Shown: piece by piece, positions 7,883 through 15,897 of the stretch
Position numbering within the stretch: the stretch's first letter is position 1
How the letters are laid out: every line of letters begins with the position of its first letter
Assembly: GCA_014378555.1 (NCBI GenBank)
Contig: JACMNN010000009.1
Coordinates: forward strand, 1-38,784
Direction: 5' to 3'
Length of the DNA: 38,784 nt
Source: Burkholderiales bacterium
GTDB lineage: Bacteria; Pseudomonadota; Gammaproteobacteria; Burkholderiales; Casimicrobiaceae
Program-made: the position numbers and the translations under genes
Notes under the pieces: model-generated
The model's input: the letters and a program-made list of their open reading frames with translations, nothing else
Database searches by the model: none
What the model was told of the DNA's origin: nothing

Positions 7883-8644
7883 ATGCGTCTTAAAAACAAA
7901 GTCGCCATCATCACCGGTGGCGCACAAGGCTTCGGCTATGGCATTGCCGAGCGCTACGTGCAAGAAGGCTGCAATGTGATGTTGGTGGACATTCAGGCGC
8001 ATGCTGTTGAACTGGCCGCTGCGCGACTGCAGGCGCACGCCAAGGGCTTACCGGTCGTCGCCCAACAGGCGGACGTGTCAAAGTCGGTTGATTGGGACGA
8101 GCTGGTAACCGCCGCATTGGTGGCGTTTGGACGGATTGATATTGTGGTCAATAACGCTGGTGTGTCGCACAAAAATCAGCCGATGCTCGATGTCGACGAG
8201 GCAGAATTTGACCGCGTTTATGCGGTGAATGTGAAGTCGATTTATCTCTCGGCCAAGCATTGTGTGCCGGTGTTTCGTTCGCAACATGGCGGTTGTTTTG
8301 TGCAGATCGCGTCGACCGCAGGCGTGCGTCCGCGTCCTGGCCTTACCTGGTACAACGGCTCTAAGGGTGCGGTGATTGTGACCAGCAAATCGATGGCGGT
8401 AGAGCTCGCCAAAGACAACATCCGAGTCAACTGTATCAACCCGGTGGCCGGTGAAACGCCATTGTTGGCAACGTTCATGGGAGAGGACACACCGGAGAAA
8501 CGCGCGCTGTTTAAGGCGTCAATCCCGTTGGGTCGATTGTCTACTCCGCTCGACATTGCCAATGCGGCGCTGTTTTTGGCGAGTGACGAGGCCAACTTTA
8601 TTACCGGCGCATGCCTTGAGGTGGACGGCGGGCGCTGCGTGTAA
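7883..8644 (+). CDS. Short-chain dehydrogenase/reductase
   Basis: Classical SDR, 253 aa. Cofactor motif TGGAQGFGYGIA, NNAG structural motif (VVNNAGVSH), and active-site Tyr/Lys in YNGSKGA. It ends with the common SNFITG-like ASDEANFITGACLEVDGG. I start at ATG 7883 (MRLKNKVAIITGG), since the track start at 7856 adds an unrelated nonapeptide. Aspartate at the end of beta-2 (MLVDIQ) suggests NAD rather than NADP preference. Related enzymes are annotated as 3-oxoacyl-ACP reductases or glucose dehydrogenases; the substrate is not evident. It lies upstream of a WS/DGAT gene, so a lipid role is possible but unproven. Confidence 0.88.
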   Translation: MRLKNKVAIITGGAQGFGYGIAERYVQEGCNVMLVDIQAHAVELAAARLQAHAKGLPVVAQQADVSKSVDWDELVTAALVAFGRIDIVVNNAGVSHKNQPMLDVDEAEFDRVYAVNVKSIYLSAKHCVPVFRSQHGGCFVQIASTAGVRPRPGLTWYNGSKGAVIVTSKSMAVELAKDNIRVNCINPVAGETPLLATFMGEDTPEKRALFKASIPLGRLSTPLDIANAALFLASDEANFITGACLEVDGGRCV

Positions 8645-8685
8645 CTCCGAACGATTCACGCCGCCTGGTGCGACCGAGCGAAGCG

Positions 8686-8710
8686 CTGCAGCCGACCCAG
8701 GTCGCTGCAG
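8686..8710. other. Strong intergenic hairpin upstream of the WS/DGAT gene
   Basis: CTGCAGCCGACC-CA-GGTCGCTGCAG forms an 11-bp stem with one bulged C and a 2-nt loop. It is not followed by a T-run on the plus strand, so it is not a canonical terminator. It sits in the 126-bp gap between the SDR and the acyltransferase. It could be a partial terminator, an mRNA stabiliser or a repeat unit. Confidence 0.4.
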
Positions 8711-8770
8711 GCCGCCTGTGCAACGGCGACGCGGTAAATCGTCTATCCTATTTCGCTGGAGGAAAGCATC

Positions 8771-10360
8771 ATGGCCAACACAACGTTATCCACTCTTTCA
8801 GGACTTGACGCAACGTTTCTGTATTTAGAAACGCCCGAGCAGCCAATGCATGTTTCGAGCTTGTGTCTTTACGAAGTACCGCCGAAGCTGAAACGTTCGT
8901 TTTCGAAGGCGGTCGTTACGCATTTGAAAAAGCGATTGCACCTCGCGCCGATTTTCACCCACGTTATTGAGTCAGCGCGATTTGGCTTAGGCCATCCGAG
9001 CTGGCAAACAGTAGAGGCCGCTGACGGCATCGATTTTGACTACCACGTGCAACGCGTCAGTTTGCCCAAACCGGGCACTATGCGCCAACTTGAGGCCGCT
9101 GTGGCGGAAGCGCATTCGCGACTGCTCGATCGCAGCCATCCGTTGTGGCAGTTCACGATTTTCTCAGGCTTAAGTAGCGGTGAAATCGGCTTTTATGCCA
9201 AGGTGCATCATGCCGCACTCGATGGCAAGGGCGGCACCGTGCTCGCCAATTCCATTCTTGATCTGTCAGCCACGCCACGCGAAGTGCCACCACCTGAGGT
9301 CACGCCCGACGCGGCCACAGCGAAGCCCGACGCCAAAATCGGCGCCATGATTGGTGCAGCATTCTCGAATTCTTTGGCGCAGTACGGAAAGATTATTCGT
9401 GCCATTCCGAGCGTCGCAGGTAAGGTGGCAGAGCTTGCCAAGCCGGTGCTGCAAAAGGTAATTGCCACACGTAGCGCACCGTTCAAATTTGCGCCGCGCA
9501 CGCCGTTCAATGTGAACATTTCGGCAACGCGCAATTTCGTCACGGCGACGCTGCCGTTTGCAGAAGTGCGCGCCGCCGCAAAGGTGCTCGGCGGCTCGGT
9601 GAACGACGGTATTTTGTTCGTCTGCTCATCAGCATTGCGCACCTACTTGAAGGGCCTCAACGATTTGCCGAAGCGCACGCTGGTTGCAGCGATGCCGGTG
9701 AGTCTGCGCGAGGAAAATAACCAGCAACTGAATAATCAGGCGTCGATGGTGCTTGCTGAACTGGGCACCCATCACGGCGACGCGGCGAAGCGTTGGAAGG
9801 CGATTCTGACCTCCACCAGCAAGGTCAAAGAATCGCTCAACAGCTTAAAGAGCGTGCTGCCAACCGACTATCCCGGCCTGCTCGCGCCGGTGCTGGTATC
9901 GCGGCTGAACGCGTTGGTGGCCAGCAGCAAACTGATGGAGCGCATGCCGGCAGTGGCCAACGTTGTCATCAGCAATGTGCCGGGGCCAAAGGTGCCGCTG
10001 TACCTCGCCGGCGCCGAGATGAAAACGTTCTTCCCGGTGTCGATCATCACCCACGGATTGGCGCTCAACATTACGGTGCAAACCTATTGCGCCAACATCG
10101 ATTTTGGCATCATCGCGTGCAAAGTTGCGGTGCCGGATTTAAACGATTTGGGTACGGCCATTGCCGGCGGGTTCGACGAATTGGTCGCACTGGCGCAGGC
10201 GAAAGTTGCGCTGGATAAAGAGCGCGATGCCGCTGTGCCGGCTGAGGCGGCGCCAGCGCCAGCAGTCAAAAAACGCCGAGCTGCCAAAACCAGCAAAACG
10301 GCAAAAGAAGAACCTATCGTTACCCGACCGTCGAGCAAACGCTCCAGCGCATCCCGTTAA
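8771..10360 (+). CDS. WS/DGAT-family wax ester synthase / diacylglycerol acyltransferase
   Basis: Bifunctional O-acyltransferase family that uses acyl-CoA to make wax esters or triacylglycerol at the membrane surface. The catalytic HHxxxDG motif is present as HHAALDGKGG (about residue 140). The family N-terminus (LSGLDATFLYLETPEQPMHV) and the C-terminal VISNVPGP motif (about 395) are also present. 529 aa is longer than the usual 450-480 because of a Lys/Arg/Ala-rich tail (VKKRRAAKTSKTAKEE). A clear SD (GGAGGAAAG) precedes ATG 8771. Two alpha/beta hydrolase genes follow closely, which fits a neutral-lipid synthesis/turnover cluster. Confidence 0.93.
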   Translation: MANTTLSTLSGLDATFLYLETPEQPMHVSSLCLYEVPPKLKRSFSKAVVTHLKKRLHLAPIFTHVIESARFGLGHPSWQTVEAADGIDFDYHVQRVSLPKPGTMRQLEAAVAEAHSRLLDRSHPLWQFTIFSGLSSGEIGFYAKVHHAALDGKGGTVLANSILDLSATPREVPPPEVTPDAATAKPDAKIGAMIGAAFSNSLAQYGKIIRAIPSVAGKVAELAKPVLQKVIATRSAPFKFAPRTPFNVNISATRNFVTATLPFAEVRAAAKVLGGSVNDGILFVCSSALRTYLKGLNDLPKRTLVAAMPVSLREENNQQLNNQASMVLAELGTHHGDAAKRWKAILTSTSKVKESLNSLKSVLPTDYPGLLAPVLVSRLNALVASSKLMERMPAVANVVISNVPGPKVPLYLAGAEMKTFFPVSIITHGLALNITVQTYCANIDFGIIACKVAVPDLNDLGTAIAGGFDELVALAQAKVALDKERDAAVPAEAAPAPAVKKRRAAKTSKTAKEEPIVTRPSSKRSSASR

Positions 10361-10395
10361 GCTCAATTTAACTTTACTTAGCCACTGATCACCAC

Positions 10396-11175
10396 GTGCC
10401 GACCCCATCCGCTCAACCGAAAGCCCCGAACCCATTTTTAGTTGCACTGGAGGCGCGGGCTCCGTGGGAATGGGGAGCATCGCTGGCCGCGTGGCCGATG
10501 CTGAAAATGATCGGCGCCTGGCCGAGGCCAACCGAAGCAAACCCGCAGCATGTGATTGTGTATCCAGGCCTAGCGGCGGGGGACACCTCAACGCGACCGC
10601 TGCGCGCGTTTCTCGAGGATTTGGGCTATGTCGTTCACGGCTGGTACCAAGGCATGAATCGCGGGCCGGGGCGGGGTGTTCTTACGCGACTACGCGAGCA
10701 ATTAGTTGCCGTGCATCGCGACAGCTTGCAACCGGTGTCGTTGATCGGCTGGAGCCTCGGTGGCGTGTACGCACGCGAGTTGTCGAAGCTCGAACCGAAG
10801 TGCGTGCGCAACGTGATCACGCTGGGCACACCGTTCGCGGAAAGTCCGCGCGCCACTAACGCCTCGCGCGTGTATTCAATGCTCTCTGGCGAGCGGCTGC
10901 CCGACGAGCTGATGTTGCGCCAATTAGCGGTTGCCCCGCCGGTACCGTTCACCAGTGTGTACTCAAAAACCGACGGCGTGGTGGCGTGGCAAGCGAGCAT
11001 TCAGAAAGCCAGCAACGACAACGCGTTTATCGAAAATGTGCAAGTTTTTGCGAGCCATTTAGGCATCGGCTGCAACGCTGCGGCGTGGTACGCGATTGCC
11101 GATCGCTTGGCACAACCGAAAGACAAATGGGCAGCGTTCGCGCCGCCGATGGCTGCACGATTTTTATTCGGATAA
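10396..11175 (+). CDS. Alpha/beta hydrolase (lipase/esterase-like)
   Basis: 259 aa with a nucleophile elbow GWSLGG (LIGWSLGGVYAREL), an upstream VYPGLAAGDTSTRPL segment typical of alpha/beta hydrolases that start with H/P-G, and VYSKTDGVVAW near the expected acid position. The catalytic His is probably in FASHLGIG. No signal peptide, so cytoplasmic. Start is GTG 10396, 35 bp after the acyltransferase stop, suggesting one transcript. Relatives next to WS/DGAT genes are usually annotated as esterases or lipases; the substrate is unknown. Confidence 0.8.
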   Translation: MPTPSAQPKAPNPFLVALEARAPWEWGASLAAWPMLKMIGAWPRPTEANPQHVIVYPGLAAGDTSTRPLRAFLEDLGYVVHGWYQGMNRGPGRGVLTRLREQLVAVHRDSLQPVSLIGWSLGGVYARELSKLEPKCVRNVITLGTPFAESPRATNASRVYSMLSGERLPDELMLRQLAVAPPVPFTSVYSKTDGVVAWQASIQKASNDNAFIENVQVFASHLGIGCNAAAWYAIADRLAQPKDKWAAFAPPMAARFLFG

Positions 11176-11179
11176 TGCG

Positions 11180-12121
11180 ATGAAAGTAACTTCTAACGGT
11201 GGCGAATTCGAGGTCGTCATCAACGAACCGGCAGGCGTCAAGGTTACGCCTGACACGCCCACGGTGCTGCTCATCATGGGCCTCGGCATGCAGCTTATCG
11301 CCTGGCCCATAGACTTTGTGAACGCGCTGACCCACGCCGGTTACCGCGTGGTGCGGCTGGACAATCGCGACATTGGTTTGTCGCACAAGACCAGCGCGGC
11401 GATGCCGAGCCTGGTCTGGATGGCGCTCAGGCATCGCGTCCGTTTACCGGTCACGGCGGCGTACACCCTTCGCGACATGGTCGAGGACACCGGTGGCGTG
11501 CTTGAGGCGTTGAATATTTCGCGCTGTCATGTCATCGGCGTATCCATGGGCGGAATGATCGCGCAGGGCCTTGCTAGCCATCATCCGGATCGCGTGGCGT
11601 CACTGACCAGCATCATGAGCACCACCGGCGCGCGCGGCCTGCCGCAGGCCACGCCCAAGGCTGCAATGGCGCTGCTGTCGCGCCCGAAAAGTAAGCTGCG
11701 AGACGACATCATCACTCATTTCGTGCGCGTGCTCGGCATCATTGGCAGCCCCAAATTTCCGATGCCTGAAGCGGACGTGCGGCAGCGTATCGGAGAGGCG
11801 TTTGACCGCTCGTTTTATCCTGCCGGCACCATCAAACAAATGGCCGCAATCATGGCCTCGGGCGACCGCAGTGACGAGGTTCGCCGCATCAGCGTGCCAA
11901 CACTGGTGATCCACGGTAATGCGGACCCGCTGGTGCCGTTGCAGAACGGTGCAGACACCGCGAACAAGGTTGAGGACAGCGAATACACGGTGATCGACGG
12001 CATGGGCCACGACCTCGGCGCGCTGGCCGCTGTTACCGAGCGCGTTTTGCTGTTTTTACAGAAACATACGCGGCCGCGTGAATCATCAACTTTTGATGCC
12101 TCCTTACGGGAAAAACCATAG
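11180..12121 (+). CDS. Alpha/beta-fold hydrolase
   Basis: Second alpha/beta hydrolase, 313 aa. Motifs: GLGMQLIAWP oxyanion region, DNRDIGLS, nucleophile elbow GVSMGGMIAQ, acid in HGNADPLVP, and His in DGMGHDLGA. This is the DUF-free hydrolase type often annotated as esterase or poly(3-hydroxyalkanoate)-depolymerase-like. The track start (11096) lies within the previous gene; ATG 11180, 4 bp after its stop, is far more likely. The 3' end overlaps the end of azlD on the other strand by 18 bp (convergent). Confidence 0.85.
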   Translation: MKVTSNGGEFEVVINEPAGVKVTPDTPTVLLIMGLGMQLIAWPIDFVNALTHAGYRVVRLDNRDIGLSHKTSAAMPSLVWMALRHRVRLPVTAAYTLRDMVEDTGGVLEALNISRCHVIGVSMGGMIAQGLASHHPDRVASLTSIMSTTGARGLPQATPKAAMALLSRPKSKLRDDIITHFVRVLGIIGSPKFPMPEADVRQRIGEAFDRSFYPAGTIKQMAAIMASGDRSDEVRRISVPTLVIHGNADPLVPLQNGADTANKVEDSEYTVIDGMGHDLGALAAVTERVLLFLQKHTRPRESSTFDASLREKP

Positions 12122-12445
12122 CAACGTATGCAGGCAGGCCATCCCGATCAGCAGTGAAACCAGCATGCCACCGCGCCATCCAGCGTAGATGCCAGTGATG
12201 ATCGCGGCCACCGCATGCGGCCAACGCATCGCCAGATTCAACTGATTGTTTTGAAACAAGATCAGCGGCACCACTAACGCGGCAAAAATCGCTGGCACCG
12301 CTAATTGCAACGCCCGCTCAAATCGCGGCGGCAACTTTTTGCCTGCGAGCAAACCGATGAACGAATAGCGAATAGCAAACGTGCCGATAGCTAATCCGAC
12401 AATCGCCAGCCAGCCGTCCAACGTGCCAAAACCGCCCCAGTTCAT
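12104..12445 (-). CDS. azlD: AzlD-type branched-chain amino acid exporter small subunit
   Basis: Small membrane protein (113 aa, about four hydrophobic segments: WLAIVGLAIGTFAIRYSFIG, LQLAVPAIFAALVVPLIL, AVAAIITGIYAG, SLLIGMACLHTLLWF). It fits AzlD, partner of AzlC in efflux of branched-chain amino acids. The track ORF 12104-13111 is a longer open frame through azlC; the real start is ATG 12445, overlapping the azlC stop by ATGA. The C-terminus overlaps the convergent hydrolase gene by 18 bp. Confidence 0.88.
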   Translation of the reverse strand: MNWGGFGTLDGWLAIVGLAIGTFAIRYSFIGLLAGKKLPPRFERALQLAVPAIFAALVVPLILFQNNQLNLAMRWPHAVAAIITGIYAGWRGGMLVSLLIGMACLHTLLWFFP

Positions 12446-13182
12446 TGCCGCGTCTCGGATGTTTTTAGTTTCAACAAGGCGTCCACCAACATGCCCACGC
12501 AGGTGCCCAACGCACAGGCCGCAATCAAGCCAAGCTTGAGCGGCATCGCGTAGAGCAACACGCCCGCCGCTCCGCCAGCAATCGCCGCCAAAATCTGGCT
12601 TTGCGACTTGAGCAACGGCACCACCATCGCTACAAACGACAACGGAATGGTGAAATCCAGCTGCCAACTGGCGGGCAATTTTGCTCCGGCAAACGCACCA
12701 ATTGCGTTCATCAACACCCACCACGGCCACAGCGTCAGCGCGCAGCCGAGATAGAACGCCAGCGGATGCTTCATGTGCTCGCCGCGCTGATGCCGCACCT
12801 CGTTCGAGATGAAGGTTTGATCCACCAAAAACAGTGCCCACAACACGCGCTGTTTCGGCGTCGCGCCGGCGATGCGCGGCGCAATCGCCGCACTGTAAAC
12901 AGCCATGCGCAAATTCACCACCAAGCCGGAAATAATGGCAATTGACAGCGGCGCGCCGCTCGACAAAAACTGTGTCAACACCGCCTGCGACGACCCAGCA
13001 AACGCAAACGCCGCGAGCGCCACTGCACCCCATTCGCCCAGCCCCGCCTGCACAGCCGCCACGCCGCACACCAGACCAAACGGAATGTAGGATGGGATAA
13101 GTTGCAGGCACTCGATCACGCCTGCTTTAAATGCCGCCCTAGATTCCGCGTGACTGTCTGCGTGGTTCGCCGGGCTGCTCAC
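12442..13182 (-). CDS. azlC: AzlC-family branched-chain amino acid permease
   Basis: 246 aa integral membrane protein of the AzlC (LIV-E) exporter family. Family signatures include IPSYIPFGLVCGVAAVQAGL near the N-terminus, AGSSQAVLTQFL, and NLRMAVYSAAIAP followed by FLVDQTFI. It starts with GTG at 13182, whose GTGA overlaps the folA stop; its own stop overlaps azlD. The two proteins together form the exporter. Co-transcription with folA looks likely from the overlaps, although the functions are unrelated. Confidence 0.92.
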   Translation of the reverse strand: MSSPANHADSHAESRAAFKAGVIECLQLIPSYIPFGLVCGVAAVQAGLGEWGAVALAAFAFAGSSQAVLTQFLSSGAPLSIAIISGLVVNLRMAVYSAAIAPRIAGATPKQRVLWALFLVDQTFISNEVRHQRGEHMKHPLAFYLGCALTLWPWWVLMNAIGAFAGAKLPASWQLDFTIPLSFVAMVVPLLKSQSQILAAIAGGAAGVLLYAMPLKLGLIAACALGTCVGMLVDALLKLKTSETRQ

Positions 13183-13694
13183 AGGCGGACGTAATGCACG
13201 AATGAAAATGCAACGTCAGGCCCGCCCAATCGCAGCGGAGCGGCGTGAGGCTCGCGTGACGCTTCGCGAAACTGCGCGCGGTCCCAGGCCGGGAACGTGG
13301 TGTCTCCATCAACGTTCGCCTCGATTTCGGTCAAGTACAAATCGTCGGCTAACGGCAGCGCTTCAAGGTACATCGCGTTGCCGCCAATCACAAAAACCGG
13401 CTGCTCCGCAGGTTGCGGCAAGGCCAACGCTTGTGCCAACGAACGCACAGCCAGGACGCCGTCCGGAAGCGTGAGCGCAAGTGACGTCACCACCACATGT
13501 TCACGATTAGGCAACGGCTTGGGAAACGACTGCCAGGTGCGTCGCCCCATCACGATGCGCTTGCCGCTGGTGAGGTTTTTGAAATGCTTGAGGTCAGCGG
13601 AAAGATGCCAAGGCAGTATGCCGTTGAGGCCAATGGTGCCATTGGCGGCGACGGCGGCAATCAGAGCCAGACGAGGCCGGGGGAAAGAAGTCAT
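13179..13694 (-). CDS. folA: Dihydrofolate reductase
   Basis: Reduces dihydrofolate to tetrahydrofolate with NADPH; target of trimethoprim. 171 aa. Motifs: ALIAAVAANGTIGLNGILPWHL (Met20-loop region), active-site acid position in ADLKHFKNLTSG, IVMGRRTWQSF, and VIGGNAMYLEALPLADDLYLTEI. Start ATG 13694. It lies 75 bp downstream of a pteridine reductase gene on the same strand, so two pterin reductases are probably co-expressed. No thyA is nearby within the window, although thyA-folA is a common pair. Confidence 0.96.
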   Translation of the reverse strand: MTSFPRPRLALIAAVAANGTIGLNGILPWHLSADLKHFKNLTSGKRIVMGRRTWQSFPKPLPNREHVVVTSLALTLPDGVLAVRSLAQALALPQPAEQPVFVIGGNAMYLEALPLADDLYLTEIEANVDGDTTFPAWDRAQFREASREPHAAPLRLGGPDVAFSFVHYVRL

Positions 13695-13769
13695 GGCGAA
13701 ATTATATTAAGTCCACCTTCGTCGTGATGATGGGTGGGCGCGGCAGTTCGCACTGCCCAGCCCAACGCA

Positions 13770-14528
13770 TCACAATGCGATACTGCGCCCTCCGTCGACG
13801 TTGATCGTTTGTCCGGTGACGTAATTTGCATCACACACTAGGTACTTAACCGCCTCGGCAATTTGCGCGGTTCCGCCTTCGCGTTTGAGCGGTACGTGAT
13901 CCAAGATCCGGTCGCGTTCTACCGCTGAAATCTGTCCGTCATCGGGCCATTCAATGGGCCCCGGAGCGACCGCATTAACCCGAATCTCGGGCGCTAAGTC
14001 ACGCGCCAATGCGCGCGTCAGGCCACGTAATCCGGCCTTTGCCACGTTGTAAATCAAATAGCCCGCCATCGGAAGTTCAGCGTGAATATCGGTGATATTC
14101 ACAATGCAACCGCTTGCAGCTTTTAGATGCGGAGCAGCGGCTTGCGCCAGAAAAAGCGGCGCTTTTAGATTGCTGCCGATCAACGTTGTCCAATCGGCAT
14201 CAGTGAATTCCGCAACCGCCGTTGGATAGAAAGTAGACGCGTTATTGACCAATGCGTCGAGCTGGCCATAGGCCGCAACAACCTGCTCAATAAGCGCGCC
14301 CAGCGTCGCTGTTTGCAACAAATCCGCCTGAACGATGATCGCCGAATCAGCACGCGACGCGTTCAGTGTGGCCGCCAATGCAGTGGCTTCGTCCGCTGAT
14401 GCGCGATAATGGATTGCCACTCGCCAGCCCTCGTGGTGCAGGCGTTTAGCAATGGCAGCACCCACCCGTTTTGCCCCGCCCGTCACCAGTACAACCGGCG
14501 CCATTTTCGCGTTTTTTTGATTTAGCAT
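13770..14528 (-). CDS. Pteridine reductase (FolM/PTR1-like SDR)
   Basis: SDR of the pteridine reductase group, 252 aa. NADPH motif TGGAKRVGAAIA with a basic residue characteristic of PTR1/FolM, NNASTFYPT (Ser/Phe-Tyr motif of pteridine reductases instead of plain NNAG), and catalytic YNVAKAGL. It likely reduces dihydromonapterin/dihydrobiopterin or dihydrofolate. It precedes folA on the same strand, which supports a pterin role. The start codon at 14528 shares the palindrome CATG with the divergent methyltransferase start; an internal ATG giving MAPVVLVTGG (about 14504) is an alternative start that would leave room for a promoter. Confidence 0.87.
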   Translation of the reverse strand: MLNQKNAKMAPVVLVTGGAKRVGAAIAKRLHHEGWRVAIHYRASADEATALAATLNASRADSAIIVQADLLQTATLGALIEQVVAAYGQLDALVNNASTFYPTAVAEFTDADWTTLIGSNLKAPLFLAQAAAPHLKAASGCIVNITDIHAELPMAGYLIYNVAKAGLRGLTRALARDLAPEIRVNAVAPGPIEWPDDGQISAVERDRILDHVPLKREGGTAQIAEAVKYLVCDANYVTGQTINVDGGRSIAL

Positions 14529-15774
14529 GGCTTCAAAACTGCCACTTTCTGGCCCATCGGGATTGCCCGCTTCGTCGCTTGAAGCTCAAGCTCACGGCAT
14601 AAAGGTTGCCGCTCATTTGCGCGCGTTGATCGGTGCATCTCAAACATCGGGATCGCTCGATTCAGGTTCAATTTCGTTCGCTGATTTTATGCGCGCCGCC
14701 CTTTTCGCGCCGGGCCTCGGTTATTACACGGCCGGCGCGACCAAACTCGGCATCGGTGGCGACTTTGTAACCGCACCCGAGATGTCCCCCTTCTTCGGCG
14801 CGGCGCTGGCCGACGCCTTTGCCGCGATGGGCGCAGCCAACGTGCTCGAACTGGGTGCAGGTTCCGGCAAGTTAGCGCGGGATTTTTTAGCGGCTTGCGA
14901 CGGCAAACCGCCCTATTCAATCCTCGAAGTCAGCGCTGATCTGCGCGATCGCCAGCAGACGTTGCTGGCAAACCGAAAAGTCACATGGCTTGACGCGTTG
15001 CCAGATGAAATCGAGGGGTTGGTCATCGCCAACGAAGTGCTCGATGCGATCCCATGCGAGATCGTACGATTTCACGATGACCACTACGAACAAGCGCGCG
15101 TTACTGTGGCGCCGCCAAGCGGTAGTGCGGTGCGCTCTGTTCGGCCCCCTCTCCCGCGCGCGGGAGAGGGCTGGGGTGAGGGCGATGAAAATCAAACCCC
15201 CCTCACGCAAATCTGGCAACCCCTTCTAACCGGCCATCTTTTAGCCGCCGCCAAACTAAGAATCCCCCCCATCGAAGGCTACACCTCCGAAATCAATCTC
15301 GAAGCCGAGGCCCTCGTTGCCACGCTCGCCGCGCGCCTCACCAACGGCGCCCTTTGCTTCGTCGACTACGGCTTCCCGCGCCGCGAGTATTACCTGCCCG
15401 ACCGCGCGACGGGCACACTGGCTTGCCACTACCAGCAACGCGTTCACTTTGACCCGTTGATCCTTGCAGGCTTACAGGACGTCACCGCGCATGTGGATTT
15501 CACCGCGATGGCGGAAGCCGCGGTGGACGCCGGCGCCAGCGTCATCAGTTATTCGACACAAGCGCAATTTTTGTTGCACGCCGGACTACTAAAGCGCCTC
15601 GAATCATACGAATTTGCGAGCGACGCGCAACGCGCAACCGCGCTCGGTGCCGTGCAAAAAATGCTTTCGCCGGCCGAGATGGGCGAATTGTTCAAAGTGC
15701 TCATCGTCGGCAAAGGCGCGGCAATCGAGCAACTGGCCGCCATGAGCACCGTGGATCAGTGCTACAAGTTGTAA
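14527..15774 (+). CDS. MidA/NDUFAF7-type class I SAM-dependent methyltransferase
   Basis: COG1565 family: SAM-dependent protein arginine methyltransferase relatives (NDUFAF7/MidA) linked to respiratory complex I assembly in eukaryotes. Signatures: SFADFMRAALFAPGLGYYTAG, GDFVTAPEMSPFFG, SAM motif VLELGAGSGKLARDFL, VIANEVLDAIPCE, and YTSEINLEAEALV. 415 aa, slightly longer than typical. Around residues 203-220 an in-frame hairpin repeat is translated as PPLPRAGEGWGEG, in a variable loop before WQPLL. The start codon overlaps the divergent pteridine reductase start. The bacterial function of this family is not established. Confidence 0.9.
   Translation: MASKLPLSGPSGLPASSLEAQAHGIKVAAHLRALIGASQTSGSLDSGSISFADFMRAALFAPGLGYYTAGATKLGIGGDFVTAPEMSPFFGAALADAFAAMGAANVLELGAGSGKLARDFLAACDGKPPYSILEVSADLRDRQQTLLANRKVTWLDALPDEIEGLVIANEVLDAIPCEIVRFHDDHYEQARVTVAPPSGSAVRSVRPPLPRAGEGWGEGDENQTPLTQIWQPLLTGHLLAAAKLRIPPIEGYTSEINLEAEALVATLAARLTNGALCFVDYGFPRREYYLPDRATGTLACHYQQRVHFDPLILAGLQDVTAHVDFTAMAEAAVDAGASVISYSTQAQFLLHAGLLKRLESYEFASDAQRATALGAVQKMLSPAEMGELFKVLIVGKGAAIEQLAAMSTVDQCYKL
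15145..15183 (+). repeat. Single hairpin repeat inside the MidA-type gene
   Basis: A 24-bp perfect palindrome ccctctcccgcg/cgcgggagaggg (15147-15170) is followed by the tail ctggggtgagggc. Hairpin and tail match the lipB element ends (tail ttggggtgagggc) with one or two changes. It is read through in frame. There is no inverted partner nearby. Confidence 0.88.
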
Positions 15775-15782
15775 CGGCTTTA

Positions 15783-15829
15783 CGCGCTGGCCCAATGTTG
15801 GTATTGGCATAGGGCGCGATTTTCGTTTA
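15783..15829 (+). terminator. Possible terminator after the MidA-type gene
   Basis: Just past the stop, CGCGC...CCC pairs imperfectly with GGGCGCG around an inner CCAAT-gttggt-ATTGG hairpin, followed by attttcgttt. The stem has bulges and the T-tract is interrupted, so it is only a plausible intrinsic terminator. Confidence 0.35.
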
Positions 15830-15897
15830 TATCGACTTCTTCCATTTCGTTGATCCCACGCCTTTTGGTACGCCGTTCCAGCAAAAAGCTGATGCGC

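Noticed and set aside
12446-13111. Long minus-strand extension of the azlD ORF (track 12104-13111)
   Set aside because: It is the alternative frame of azlC; the true azlD starts at 12445.
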